Shown: positions 13,024 to 25,337 of the stretch, one piece after another | How the letters are laid out: every line of letters starts with the position of its first letter | Position numbering within the stretch: position 1 is the stretch's first letter | Assembly (NCBI RefSeq): GCF_027942865.1 | Contig: NC_134526.1 | Location: forward strand, 20,441,784-20,505,783 | DNA length: 64,000 nucleotides | Source: Odontesthes bonariensis | Lineage: Eukaryota; Chordata; Actinopteri; Atheriniformes; Atherinopsidae | Direction of reading: 5' to 3' | Position numbers and translations under genes: made by a program | Notes under the pieces: model-generated | What the model was told of the DNA's origin: nothing | Database searches by the model: none | What the model saw: the letters and a program-made list of their open reading frames with translations, nothing else

Positions 13024-13632
13024 TGTTTATTAGGGCTGTTTGAGTTAACTCGTTATTATCGCGTTAACGCATTAATTATTTAACGCTGCTAAAAATGTTA
13101 TTGTGCATTAGCACAGGTTTTATTATTTATTTTAATATTGTAAAAGTATGTTGCTATCTGCTGTGGAACCAGAAAAGAAAGTAATTGGCAGATCCACCAA
13201 ACATGGAGAAGGGTACGGAACTTTTACTCGGCCATTTTCATTTTAAAGTTCTTCCAGACGGGGGAGTCGACTGTAAACACTGCCACGTTGAATTGACTTA
13301 TCACCGTAGTAGTTCCAATCTAAAGTATCACTTAAAGGCAAAACACACAACTGATAGCAGCAAGTCATTCAAGGAAACAGACAGTGGAGCGAGGCTTCTA
13401 CATAAAAACTACATAAAAATGCTGATGTTAAAAGTGTGTTTGCACAACAAATGTTATGGCACTTTCATTCATATGGCAGCACATTTAAAATAAAACTAAA
13501 TGCTAAAAGCTATACACTACTTTTGAATTCATTTTTGGATTTTGCGTACAAATGCAATTAATCGTGATTAATCAGGGAAATCATGTGATTAATTAGATTA
13601 AAAATTTTAATCGTTGCCCAGCCCTGTTTATA
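13024..13632 (+). mobile_element. hAT-type DNA transposon relic with flanking duplication
   Basis: The element runs from AGGGCTG at 13032 to CAGCCC at 13624, a short inverted repeat, with ATTAA-rich subterminal sequence on both sides (GCGTTAACGCATTAA on the left, TTAATCGTGATTAATC on the right). It is flanked by TGTTTATT (13024-13031) and TGTTTATA (13625-13632), a 7-of-8 match and so a plausible 8-bp target duplication as hAT elements make. The middle carries a BED zinc-finger frame. Most of a hAT transposase is missing, so the copy is internally deleted. Confidence 0.65.
13185..13493 (+). pseudogene. BED zinc-finger fragment of a hAT transposase
   Basis: The frame includes a BED-type zinc finger: CKHCHVEL, then YHRSSSNLKYHLKAKHT, giving the C-x2-C ... 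H-x4-H pattern that binds DNA in hAT transposases and ZBED proteins. It stands alone, with no RNase-H-like core or hAT dimerisation region after it, and lies wholly between the ends of a hAT relic. I read it as the leftover N-terminal DNA-binding part of the transposase. A host-adopted small zinc-finger protein is possible but nothing here supports it. Confidence 0.6.
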
Positions 13633-14334
13633 CAATCAATACAGTGAAAAAATATATATTTGTACAATCAGTATTAATACGGCCTTCCTACATATCAGTT
13701 GCACTGATGCAAAGTTCACCAAGGTTGCTGAATGCCTGAAGTTATCAAAAGCACTCAAAAAAAGGAATCCACCTTGAAGAAGGTCTTGGGAGGCACAATG
13801 CACATTTTGGGGCCTTGAAAACAGCAGATGTGCGAATCTTCATCTTGCATGGAGTAAAATGTGCTTAGAAAAAAATGCTCTCAGACATTTCTGCAGTGAT
13901 TCATCATCTGTCCCAGAGGGAATTATTATTCAACATTTCACCAAGATAGCTTGCAGCATATGCTGCTTGTGGATGAGTCTGATGAGTGGGCCATCGATGT
14001 CACTTCAAATGAGTAAGTAGTGTTCAGTGAAACAGTAAACAACAGATTACACAACGTTTGGCACTCGAGAAAAACTGACAGTATTTGATGAAAGAAGATG
14101 GATCAGAAAAGTGCCATCTCTGGCTTCCTCAGATGTTTTTCCATTCGACAAAAACTGTGTACATGCCAAACCAGCTATTTGTAATGTGTCCACTCCAGAC
14201 GTGATCAAACAGCCTGTGTTTGTAAAAATGAGAATCACATGTTCAGTCAGACCTGGCCTTGGCTTCACAAGGTTACATGCTGACAGATTCTCAAATTTTG
14301 CATTAGTATTACTACCATTATTCGTTGTAGTGTG

Positions 14335-14407
14335 AGGCTGCACAGCGATACGGTGGTAAGCACTGTCACCTCCTTTAGCGGCTTCGTGGTCCCTTCTAGG
14401 TTCAAAC
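14335..14407 (+). repeat. tRNA-derived SINE head fragment
   Basis: The sequence reads GGCTGCACAGCGATACGGTGGTAAGCAC and ends near GGTTCAAAC. It resembles the head of a common fish SINE-like repeat, with a box-A-like TGGTAAGCAC and a degenerate box-B-like GGTTCAAAC. A longer relative of the same head lies at 43108-43424 on the other strand. Only the head survives here. Confidence 0.45.
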
Positions 14408-17400
14408 AAACTATGACTATTACGCCAATAACCAAATGGTACATGGCTGGCACATTTACACTAGTTAATAGTTAGTTTCTAACAATTTAATTCAATAAAT
14501 CCAGAAATGACAAAGCATCAAACTGGTTAACATTTACAAACAGTAAAAGTTGTACTACAGCAGTGAGTCTTGTGTGTTATGCCGAATGAGTCAGCCGAGC
14601 CTCAGAGCAGCGTCGCTCTGTGTCTTTTGTTTTTTTGTCTTTTTAGTTTGTTTTTGGATTTAGAGTTTCCGAACGGCGTAAACATACACAGAAGTGTCAA
14701 GGGCAGCAAATATTGTCCCGGAGCTGGTATCAGCATTAGCGTACTCAAGCAAAGTTTGTTGTATTCATCAGCTCAGAAGCAACTGCATACAGCTTCAGGC
14801 CCAAAGAGGAGGGTCACTGAAAGCTACACTTTCGAACAGGACTCTGGAGAGTTGTTTTAACCACTATTCAAGGTTGTATGTGCCTCTGTGCAAACAGCTG
14901 GTACTTAGTTTGATAATATATCATTTCTATAAACAGGTAGTAATATCTTTAGCAGTAGTAGTAATAAAGTCCAAGAAGTACTGACAAATCACAAACTCGG
15001 GCTGCGGCTGAGTGCAAGAAAATGTCATGTGTATTAAAAAAAGAGGTGGAACACACAGGCCAAAATACAATGTAAATGCCATTTTTTTGTGAAAATAAGC
15101 AGTTCGTTAGCCTTTTTAAATTGACCTACATTCAAATTAATACCTGTGCTAGAAACAGGAAGTCTTTGCCTGCTTATCCGTTGTGCTCAGCTGACTCGGG
15201 CAAACCATTACGTTATGATTTTGCCATTTAATTGGACCACCATTGTTGTTATTGACTGGAGCACAAAATCGAGCTGTTGTCTGTTCTGTCACCTCTAACT
15301 TTCTCTGTGGGAGATCATCAAACATTCACTCAGATGAATTCACTGCGCAGACACTTTCCTCAAGTCTTTTGATTTTATCAGATGACGCTGCGGTCATAAG
15401 ATCAGGAAATTGAAAAATTTAATTATGAAAATAGCTTTGCTGGGAATTCAGCTGCACAAATATACACTTACGCTTTACTGGTTTTACAGGAAGATGGAAC
15501 TTTAGAGCATGCACAGAGCACATAGGACTATTAGACTGCGTAATTGATCCTATACATGCAGGAACGATTTGATCCCCAACCTCAGTCCAGCTTTGAAAAG
15601 CTCAATTCGTATACGATTTTGGTTGGAACGTGTTTACATTTACTTTAAATGCCGTGTTTCGGTCGGAGAAGCGCAATAATCTGTTTTTTTCTAGAGTCTT
15701 TTAAACTTGTGAGCTACCGGCTACCGACTGGAACTACCTTGAGATATAGTCAGCCTCAAATTGGCTTGACAAATAAATCTTGCTCTGTGTCTAATTGCAA
15801 GTCAATTAACTAACATTCATCCATTTGCAGAGGTGCGACTAAATGAGAAAAATACCAGACATTTGGGACAGTTTGGATATGACAGCCTCATATTCACTGT
15901 GAAATTCACGCCAATTACGTAGAGCATGAAAATCAATTTTCAGTTTTTAATTCTACTAAACTCTGTCATGATAATTAAATATGACATCACCCTTTAACTG
16001 GTCATGGTAACATGATGTTTTGGTCAATTTCTTGGTATTCCATGAAACTCATCATTTCCTTATTAAACAGATGTGCACGAGAATACATTAACAATGACAA
16101 AAATTGAAAGTAGTTTAGCACATAGCTGCATTATTTCAGTCATGTTGTTCAATGGTTTGTCATTATCAATATCAGCAGACAAGATTGAAAATTAGAATGT
16201 ATGAGATAACTTAGTAAACCTTTTACAGTTCATTCATAACATTCATTCAGTCATAACAAAATTTATGAAACATTTTGATGTCTGATCTTTTTTCATGTTT
16301 TCCATGTACATGGCATGAAAAATGACACAAAGTCCACATATCGATGCAGGCTGTCATCTCAGACACCAGTTTGTTCAGGTGTATTTACCCACGTGTCAAA
16401 CATGTAGCAGCGTCAATGTTAAGGCGCAGGAAACATTTACACCACCGTTAGTTTTTTTAAAGGGACGCATTCACCCATTGTGATGTCAACCCGTAACCAT
16501 GTATATATCAATGGTTAACAGGCAAAATGTGTGACTATATTGGGTGTGATGGGGCTCAATCTATGACGCGACAGGCAGCAACAGAATGCCTTCCTCCACC
16601 CGCTACTACCGCCTTTTAGGCATTTCTGAACCAGTTGTTGTGCGGCATCTGTTTTGTATCAGTTTTGCATAATGGAAAAGTCATATCCAAATTAAATTAT
16701 TTTACGGATTGGGTCACCACCAGTGGATGGATCTACATACATTGAACTTAGATATTATTCATGTTGCTGCTCTCACTTGCTGTTTTCCTCATGGCATTGC
16801 ACGTGAAACACACTGCATGTGTACAGCCATTGTTTGAGTTCGTAATAACTCTTTAAGTAGCTGTTTAACATCCTTGTGGTTCAGGCTTTAAATGATCTGT
16901 TGCACGTGCCAGAGGGCAACAGTTCAAAAATGTGCGCAGGGTGTGAACTCTTGCAGTGTTGTTAGCTCTGTAGAAGTAGAGGAAGTTTGCAGTGTACTCC
17001 TGGGAGGAGGGAAGCCAGCAGCAACATTTTTTTTGTGTCGTGTTGATCACTCTATGAAAGGTCTTTCTGTTTACTGCTAAGCAGCTGTCATACCAAACTG
17101 TGATGGTGTATGCAAGGACACTTTTTGTTTAAGTGTTTGCGGACCACCAGTAGCTTTTCAGTACGTATTCTCGGGGAAGTGTAGACACTGCTGTGCCTGT
17201 TTGATGGTAGAATTGGTGCAGGCGCAGCAGGAGTTAGATTCTTTATTGAGCACCTCTCTGCCAGATTCAGGACCAATAGGCCCCTGTAATGTACTGGTGA
17301 CCTGTCCAGGAACTAACCCCGCCCCTGGTGACCCTGAGTTGCACTCTTGAATGATTTTATAATAACTCTTGGAGAGTTACTTTAGTCTCTGTTCTTTGTG

Positions 17401-20334
17401 AATATTGGTCAAAATACATTTGACTACATCCAGGTGAAGAAAAAGACTGGTGAAAGAGTCAGTTACCTCAACTGCCGAAGAGAAACATCCAAGAGGTTTC
17501 CCGTCAAAATTGACAACTCTGAAATAAGGCTTAATCTAACTCAAATAAGATTTTTTTACTTATATGTGAAGTGTTAATATGTAATTATTACATCAGCCAA
17601 ACTAGTAAGCAGTGCCTAGCAGGCAAATTAAAGGGCAAGAAAAGCAGTATTAACCTAAAACCTGCAGCTTTTAAAAGAAGTAATTGGTTTGCGTACCCAA
17701 TACATAAATAAATGTAAACAGCACCTGTACAAGAATTGCATCATGAAAGAAAATAACCAGTTCACTGGATAATCATAGTTACAGTCTTTCACCCTGGAGT
17801 CATTCTTATATCATATTCTGGAGATAAATAACTATTTTTTAAAAGTCAGTTATTTGCTGCCCTCTGGCTCTTTTGCATTCAATAACAACAAAATACTCTC
17901 CAATCACAGGGAGACACATACTGTAGCACTGCCCAGCATCAAAAAAACACACAAAAAAGCACTAATGTTGGGGGTGTTTTTGAGGCGCAGAGAAACAGTC
18001 CATCGGTTGTTTAATATTCCAACTACCTACGATAAAAAAATAAAAATATGCCTTTCATAAAGTAGAACCACAAACTGAATCAAAAAACCTGCAAAAGACC
18101 AAACCAGCACACCAACCCTCAAATGGCTGTAGACTGCTGCCTGACTGCAGGGCTGAGGTGGGAGCTCAAAGCACCACAGCAATGAGCGCAGAGGAGCAGA
18201 AGCATCAAGTGACAGATGAGAAAATCGTTCATAATCTTATTTTAAGATTGTATTACTACACAAGGCTTCATTAAATCACCATGATGGTATTTGGGTCAGT
18301 GACAGAATATGATGGAAAAACCCTCCTGTGTTAATATGTCTACATGACAAAGATGGTATATTGATATATTGTAAACACAAGGAGCTCTTGGACTTTCTGC
18401 ACGACTCAGAGAAAAATTCTGCGTATTATTCGTCCTGCATAGCGACACTGATTCCATAGCATTGGGCTTTCTGCCTTGTCTGATAAAGAATGCCATGGGG
18501 GAACCTGTTTTGGGCGAACATGCACCAACTAACTCTTCCGAAGGAAAAACCAAGCAGGCCTGAATTACAATATTGCAAGATCCAAATCTCAGTGAACACT
18601 TGATGTTATCTCATTCGCCAAGTCGAAAAATAGCTCTCAGTTTTTTGGGATGTTCAGTGTGTTGTTTGATACGTGCAAAACTATAACACATTCAAGGCAT
18701 AAATATTCACACATATAGACATATGAATGACCCAGAGCACAACTAGAGTCTCCCACTCTGGTTCTGCAACGGCTCAGTGACCTGTGCACACTTCTGGTGT
18801 GTGCAAAGTCTCCTCTACAGTCTTCACAGAGAGATGGACCAGCGCATTGATGTTTAAAAATAATGATGAACGTGTAGGCGAGTCTCCATTAACTTCTGCA
18901 AATTAAGAACAATAGGGGAAAGTGCCCGAAACCGAATAAAATGTTATGTAAACAAAGAAAAGGTGGACAAGTTGTATGGCTTGCATTCATCTTTGAATCA
19001 CTCTATCTATATATGCATGAAAAAAAAAACGAAAAAAAAAAAACAATGATGTCACCTTTCCTAATTCGCAGCAACTAATTCCACGTCAGGAATAGAGAGG
19101 ACTTTCTGAGACCAGCCGCGACTGGACATGCTGTTTCTGCCCCCTCCACCAACACACCTTTTATTATCCAGTACATGATGTTCCAGAGCCAAAGGACATT
19201 ATCACAGAACCGGTGGCCAAACTTGGGAGGGTGGAGTTTGGAATACACACCAGCCATACACGTTGTTCTGCCTAAAATCGCAAAGCCACTAAATGAAAGG
19301 GCAGGATTAAGAGAGGCGATAAGAATTTAGGGGGTTGGTGTTAATGGACTTGTTTTCTGGTCTGTTCTTCTAGTTGGCATACAAGAGATGCCTGTAATCA
19401 AAAATGTACCTTGAGACTATGACTTCAGGCCAAAATCCTGAAATTTGAAGTGTAGGTGAGAAAACCCACCGATTTTTGTTTTTTTTCTCTCTAAAATGAA
19501 TAAAAAGACTTGATCTCCACAGGTTAGAATCCATCTAAAAATAAGACATAAGACATAACACCCTCGCCCAGGCCATTATGTCTGTGTCATGCTGTTTCTT
19601 GTGCGCGACAGATGATGGAAGGGTCTGCAGAAACAGACGTCTGGCTACATCTGTGTCAGAAAATGTGCTCACTCCCTCAAATAATGAGACAGTCCATCAC
19701 TGTCGAGGTAGCCTGAAATACACTGATGGAGGGAAGACTTCTGGCTTACAAGGTGTTGAAACTTAGAAGTCTGCCAGTGTAATCCAGCTTTCTCTGTGTG
19801 ATTTGAATAGATGCATGACAAACAGTAACCTGTTATATAGGTCTATTGATACCGGCTGAATGAGAGTAAAAGCCAAATGTCTTCGTCTTCAAGCAAACAA
19901 ATTGTACAGATGTTTTTCTCCACTGGAGAAAAGTGTCCTTGAATTGTCCCTTTAGCTCAGCTGTAAAGATCATGCGGCTTTACAGCACAGTGAATGCCCC
20001 TCTCGGTCAGCTTATAACATCTTAAATTACATCTATGTTTATTTTGGAGAGAATTCCACCTCCTTTTTGACTTGAACACTATTTGTTCTCAATCTTTTAT
20101 TCAGAAATGTTTGTGTTGTTCCCTGAGATCCTGCATAGAGTGCAAACTTTTTGGTTCCACGGAAAAAGGATTGTTTCCTCACCTGAATGCATCTTTGGCA
20201 CTGGACCATTAAAGTGTGACAGGGCTTTGTTAAATCATCATCTCATGCAATGTGACTGACTTGCAGGCTAGTCTGGCGTGAACAGCACACCCTGCTAAAT
20301 AAACACAAAAAGAAGAAAACCACCCTCCCTTAAC

Positions 20335-20355
20335 ATACTTACTTACTTACTTACT
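20335..20355. repeat. (ACTT)n simple repeat
   Basis: About five copies of ACTT in tandem, a short microsatellite in a gene-free stretch. Confidence 0.85.
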
Positions 20356-21482
20356 ATACTTTCTTATGCAGCCACTGGGTGTTATTTTCAGCCCTACATT
20401 GACGATCCCAAACACTGTTGTGTAATTTCAGTTTGTGTCATTGTCGTGTGAACTGGATCTAATTTTTTCCCTTGTCTTGTCTTTTTTTTTCTTTTTTTTT
20501 TGCTTTGGACATTGATATATTGGACAAACCATGGTTTTACAGGACAAAAAAAAGGTTATTCTGTAACAAGAACATGGTTACCCAGTAGACAAAAGTCATT
20601 AATGTTCAATAGAGCACCAAATCCAGAGATCGCTGTCACCCCTCTGTGATCAAAAGAAAGACAGTGTGATCTGGGAACAGCTTGTCCCTCCAATTATCAC
20701 AACCAGCCATCGCAAACCAACACTACTGCGGGATCAGCACCTCGGTACTGCATAACAGGACCAGCTTGGTTTCAAGTCCGCCTCTGCAGCTCAAAGAAAG
20801 TTTGAAAATAAATAGATAAAGTCCTTTTTAGAAATGAAGAAAACTCACTAAATTTGAATGAAATATGGTGAAGTCAAACTCTCACAGAAAGTTTCCAGTC
20901 TGTGTTAATCATTCATGAGTTGGCTGAATGACAACTAATCGGGAAAAAAACACCAGAAAATGAAATGGTTTTACGTCAGTGCTAGAGATGATAGTAATTG
21001 GATTCTATTCCCAAAGGACAGAACCTTGTGTTATTATCTACAGCTAAATTAGTCAATATTTTTATATAACAGTGAATCATCACCGAAACCTCTCACCGTT
21101 TAATGGCAAACAGATGCTGGCAATTAGCTGATTAACAAATATAAGTTGTTAGTTATATTTCTAAAGTCTAAAGAAAGTTTTTACCTTCAAAGGTTTCCAG
21201 ATTTCTTTGGTTCATAACTTCCCTTTGTCTTTCAAAACAGGTTTTCCCATTCAATAAATTTGGAATTGGATTGCTATGGTCTATCCTGCTTCTATCGATG
21301 TTCCTGGAGATGCTTTGCTGAAGTCCGCAAGTGACTATTGTAATCAAATGAACCTAAGTAAGAAGGCACACAATGATCTATGCAAGGATCACAGTTGTAG
21401 TGTATGTCAGAGTGAAAAAAAACAAGCCATAAGCTTCAGGGAACTAGGAGTAGGACTGTGAAACAGGAGGTACATATAAAGG

Positions 21483-21665
21483 TAAATGCACAGCTCAAAC
21501 AATTAGAATATTGTGAAAAAGAGCTCAATATTTTTTGTCACTCATTTCAGAAAGTGAAACTCCTATTAAATAGATTCAATACACTTAAGAGTGAAATATT
21601 TCAAGCCTTTATTTCTTGTAATTGTGATGATTGTGGCTTACAGATAATGAAAACCCAAAATTTCA
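21483..21665 (+). repeat. recurrent teleost interspersed repeat, family unassigned
   Basis: The block beginning near ATGCACAGCTCAAACAATTAG and containing TTTTTTGTCACTCATTTCAG and GAAATATTTCAAGCCTTTAT is wording I recognise as a repeat found in many fish loci. I cannot name the family or see clean ends. The small open frame at 21458-21670 is simply this repeat and should not be taken as a gene. Confidence 0.4.
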
Positions 21666-21669
21666 TTTA

Positions 21670-24500
21670 GGAGATGTTGGTGTTGTAAAACAAGTTTTTT
21701 TTTTAGCCTTAATTGTGATAGTTCTGTAACCCTAACAAATAAGCATAATGTTATTGACTGAACCCATCAAGAAAGTGACAAGACTGTTGTAGAAAAGTGT
21801 TGTGGTGCTGCCGTCTTAAATCAGAAGTGTAAAAACGTTTGCCATATTTGGCCGTTGAACTTGTGACACATGGTTGAAAGCACAGCGTGTACCTTTGCCA
21901 TTCAGGATCCCTCCATCCTCAAAATGACGATTTTCTGGTTTGGCAGAGAAAACACTTGAGAACAATGTTTGCTTCGATGAGGAAACACTCATAAGGGTCA
22001 TATTTCCCACCCACTACTTGTGTGGGTGGCACTGTACAGGACACCATGACGGGTCGTATTTAAATGTACACAAGCACCACCCATTTGTTCATTTCAGTGT
22101 GAGAGTTTGTTGTAAAAGTCATGTCACACCCTGCTTGGAGACTGCCAAAAAGAGACTGCACAACTCTCATGAGATGTCCTTTGATCAGATCGAATGAAAA
22201 AATATAATTCTAACAGCATGTATGACGGAAATAATACCATCCACAAAGAGAGATATGGTGATGGAGGCATCATCTATGCCTCAGTTACTAATCTATCTTT
22301 TCATTTATCTATTAATTCGGGCACAATGTAGAATTATATTTGGACTGAATCTATTTTGGACATATGTTTAAAATAGTATGAAATGATCTGAAAGATCACC
22401 ATCAACATCTTATGAAAGTGGAGTGTGCATGCTGGGTGAAGATGGAGGTCACACAGTTCAGACTTAAAGGGATAGTGCGCCTCTTTTGACATGAAACTGT
22501 ATGACATAACTCTGTGTGGCCCTGTGATGGACTGGCGGCCTGTCCAGGGTGTACCCCGCCTCTCGCCCGATGAACGCTGGGATAGGCTCCAGCCCCCCCG
22601 CAACCCGACCGACAGATTCAGCGGGTATAGAAAATGGATGGATGGATGGACTTAACTGCCCAGCAACAGAAAACAAATGTTTCTCAGGCAAAATTAAGAT
22701 TTATACACAACTATAAAAGAATCACACACGCATGAGTATAAAATCAGGTAAAGTGTACAGAGTTGAGCCAAACATGGTTGAATCTAAGCTGGACAGGACA
22801 AGAGGAACCCAGATGTAGAATTTTACCTTCAATCTTTAAATAATGATCAACTCCTGAGATTGCTCCAATGAAATGTAATCATTCTAAGCCACATACCCAA
22901 TGTCTTAGCCCACAGAAGTGTGGTGGTATAAAATATGCTTATATTTGCCATATCTCATGATCATTATCATCACTGTCATTATCAGTATGAAATACTGAAC
23001 CCAGGTATGAATGGCAGAACTAATTAGGAGCACATTTCTACTTATAAATCCCTCTCAGTTGAGGTAATGGATCTGTGGTGCCATAGCAACAAGTGACAAA
23101 GTCTGGGTAGACAGAGCATGAAAGGCGCCCTACTGACAACTGCTAAGGTGAATGTTTCTTTTCTTTTTCTCCTTTTTCTGATTTAACTGCATGCCGTCCA
23201 GGTTCTCGCAGAGGAAACGTTTTAATCTTTCAAAAAAACACTGAGAACTCAATCATAATAAGCAGTCACATTTTGTTGGTCTTGTTTGTTTATTGATTCA
23301 GGATCAGTGCAAACCTATCAACATCAATGTTTATATGCCAGTATTAACCAAGGCTAATGTTCAATGTTCAACTGTTGTTCTTTGGCCTGGTGTAAAAAAC
23401 AAAAACAAAAAAAAACACTGACCAACAAAGATAAAGGTTCAATATCTTAAACTAGTATGAAAGAAAGATGGAAATATTGACTAAAAGGTTCAAAGGATAA
23501 GGCAAGCGAGAATGCCGTGTTATGGTGGCAAAAAGTATTGATATAAAACATGCAGCTTCAGTTTGGATTTGTAACCACATATTTGTACACGATTCATAAG
23601 TATTCCAACACAATGATGTTCACTTTCTATGTCTCACTAGCACAAATGTTAATAAGAAGGAAGAATGAGATGCTCATCCACAACCTTTATGTTTGGGATC
23701 ACTGGTCAGGGCAAGTCATCATGTTAACTATAGGAACAAAAATCTCCATGCTTATACCTTACAGATTTTACTCTTCATAGGTCTTAATTCACATCAGGTC
23801 ATGTGAACACTGCCATACAGAAAGCAGTAGCCACAGGTCACGTTGCCATAATCAATTAAAATTCATTGATTGGGACATTATTACGTCTTGGACGCGTGGA
23901 CAAATGTATAAATCACATACTTTGACGAGACCAAGCTAAAGGAACAACTGAACATTAATGACTGAGCTGCAACGAGTGAATTTTAACATACATTTAAGCA
24001 CAGATGTTTGAATCGTGTAAAGCCAGAATTCTCAAAGTCAGCCTAACACACCCAGATAGTACACTTCAGAGTCAGTTTAGCTATATTCGGTCTGTTGGAG
24101 TCAAAAGGCCAAGGTGCTCTGCACATGCTCCAGTTTCTGGATTTAACTCAGAGGGAAAAGTGGAAGCCGGTGCACAGATTAAGAAGAAGAAGAGGAGGAA
24201 GAGGAAGAAGCTTGTAACAATATAAAATGTATCTTATTTGTAAGGGAGCAAATCGCCACCTATCTCTGCTGAGTTGGATACACTTTGACCAAGATGTATT
24301 GAATTTCCTCAAGTGTCTGTATACCAGACAAAGACACTATAAGGACAATATACTGGAACAAGACCAGAAGTCCTATTAAGTGGCCGAGTAGATCTGTAAC
24401 TGTTCCTTTCAGGTCCTGTCAAAAACCACATAATCATTATGGAATGTTCATTTATATACCGCTAAGAAGTTATTTTTTTGTTGATTACAGTTGTGGTAAA
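21670..24500. other. gene-free stretch
   Basis: No exon I can support. Apart from a LINE/SINE-type tail at 22512-22650 the stretch is ordinary AT-rich DNA with short domain-free frames. Confidence 0.4.
22512..22650 (+). mobile_element. LINE/SINE 3' tail ending in (GGAT)n
   Basis: The sequence GGCCCTGTGATGGACTGGCG, then CTGTCCAGGGTGTACCCCGC and GGGATAGGCTCCAGCCC, ends in four copies of GGAT. It is a widespread fish retroposon 3' end. The same tail, reversed, is part of the SINE at 43108-43424, which shares the GTGATGG-CTGGCG and GCTCCAGCC blocks. No coding region or tRNA-like head is attached. Directly upstream the text TTAAAGGGATAGTGCGCC (22464 on) looks like the left end of a TTAA-type MITE, so the tail may have landed in an older element. 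Confidence 0.6.
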
Positions 24501-24506
24501 CCTCTT

Positions 24507-24936
24507 TTAAAGCAATACTATGTAACATTTCTACCTTAAAATAACAGTTTGAAAAAAATTTTGCCGCTAGAATGAGTTTTAATATTACGATTGGCCTGTC
24601 TCCTATGCCCTTCGGGGGTCTGAGTTGGAATAGCTGCGCTATGTAACTTTGCTGGACCGGCCCGGGAGCTGAGCGGAAGTACTTCGACTTGCTTTCTGGC
24701 ACACCTACTGCAAAAACAAATAGACCCCTCTCAAACTCCCAGGTATAAGGCTAAGCTAGCGCAACATTGTCAGTACGATCGTCATGGCAGAGGCACCGAA
24801 GAAACAGAAGAAGACGTTGACTGATGAAGCAAGGAAGAGAAAGAGATACGACAGTGTCTTAACCATACATTACCTCCAAGCCTGTAGGGGGAGCTCCATA
24901 ATGGGCTTTTTGAGAAGTTACATAGTATTGCTTTAA
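24507..24936 (+). mobile_element. TTAA-flanked MITE with 16-bp perfect inverted ends
   Basis: The element opens TTAA + AGCAATACTATGTAAC and closes GTTACATAGTATTGCT + TTAA: a perfect 16-bp terminal inverted repeat beside TTAA on each side. TTAA target duplication is known for piggyBac and Kolobok transposons; which of the two applies cannot be told from the ends alone. At 430 bp it is non-autonomous. Inside, an open frame (24784-24936) starts MAEAPKKQKKTLTDEARKRK and stops within the right TTAA. It may be the stub of a transposase N-terminus. Confidence 0.75.
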
Positions 24937-25100
24937 ATGAAAATGCTTATATAAATGAAAAAAAAAAAGCAATCAATTACACTTAAAAATGCATCAAAGA
25001 GAAATGAGCCTGTGTGCAGAAATGTTTTCTGCACTGTACACAACGAACACCTACACTCACTTTTCCTACTGCTCCTCTACTTGATTTGCACTTGTTTCTG

Positions 25101-25189
25101 ATTGGCTGCTGTAAATTCAAGTCAGAATTGCTGCCTTCCCCTGATTGGCTGGAAGCACAGGGGGGCAGGTGTTGAGTGTAAATAAATAC
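25101..25189 (+). promoter_or_regulatory. probable promoter of the RASD-like gene
   Basis: Two inverted CCAAT boxes (ATTGG at 25101-25104/5 region and 25144-25148, each within a TGATTGGCTG context) are followed by an AT-rich TAAATAAATA at 25179-25188. The order and spacing fit a CCAAT-TATA promoter about 150-240 bp ahead of the start codon at 25338. The transcription start is not determined. Confidence 0.5.
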
Positions 25190-25337
25190 AGAGTACAGCC
25201 TGGCAAGCACACACACAGGCATCTGCCACATGCATCATCCTCTTCAACACAAGCAGCTCCAGCTCCGTAGCTTCAAGTAAACCACTTTCCCAGGTAGTAG
25301 GAGAAGAAGGAGGATTTGAATTTTGAAAGAAAAGAGC

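Larger units (their letters stand above)
13640..21480. other. long gene-free stretch
   Basis: Nearly 8 kb without an exon I can support. Open frames are short, mostly paired as overlapping shadows, and lack domains. It holds a tRNA-like SINE fragment at 14335-14407, a possible 60-bp repeat-tail fragment near 17286-17345 (ACTGGTGACCTGTCCAGG), a small ACTT simple repeat at 20335-20355 and several A or T runs. Distant regulatory DNA is possible but I see no specific sign of it. Confidence 0.45.

Noticed and set aside
14335-14407. Possible tRNA gene
   Set aside because: Box A and box B resemblance is present but there is no acceptor-stem pairing or cloverleaf; it fits a SINE head fragment.
17286-17345. 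Possible further copy of the GGCGACCTGTCCAGG repeat tail
   Set aside because: Only about 60 bases with partial similarity and no GGAT tail; too little for a firm feature.
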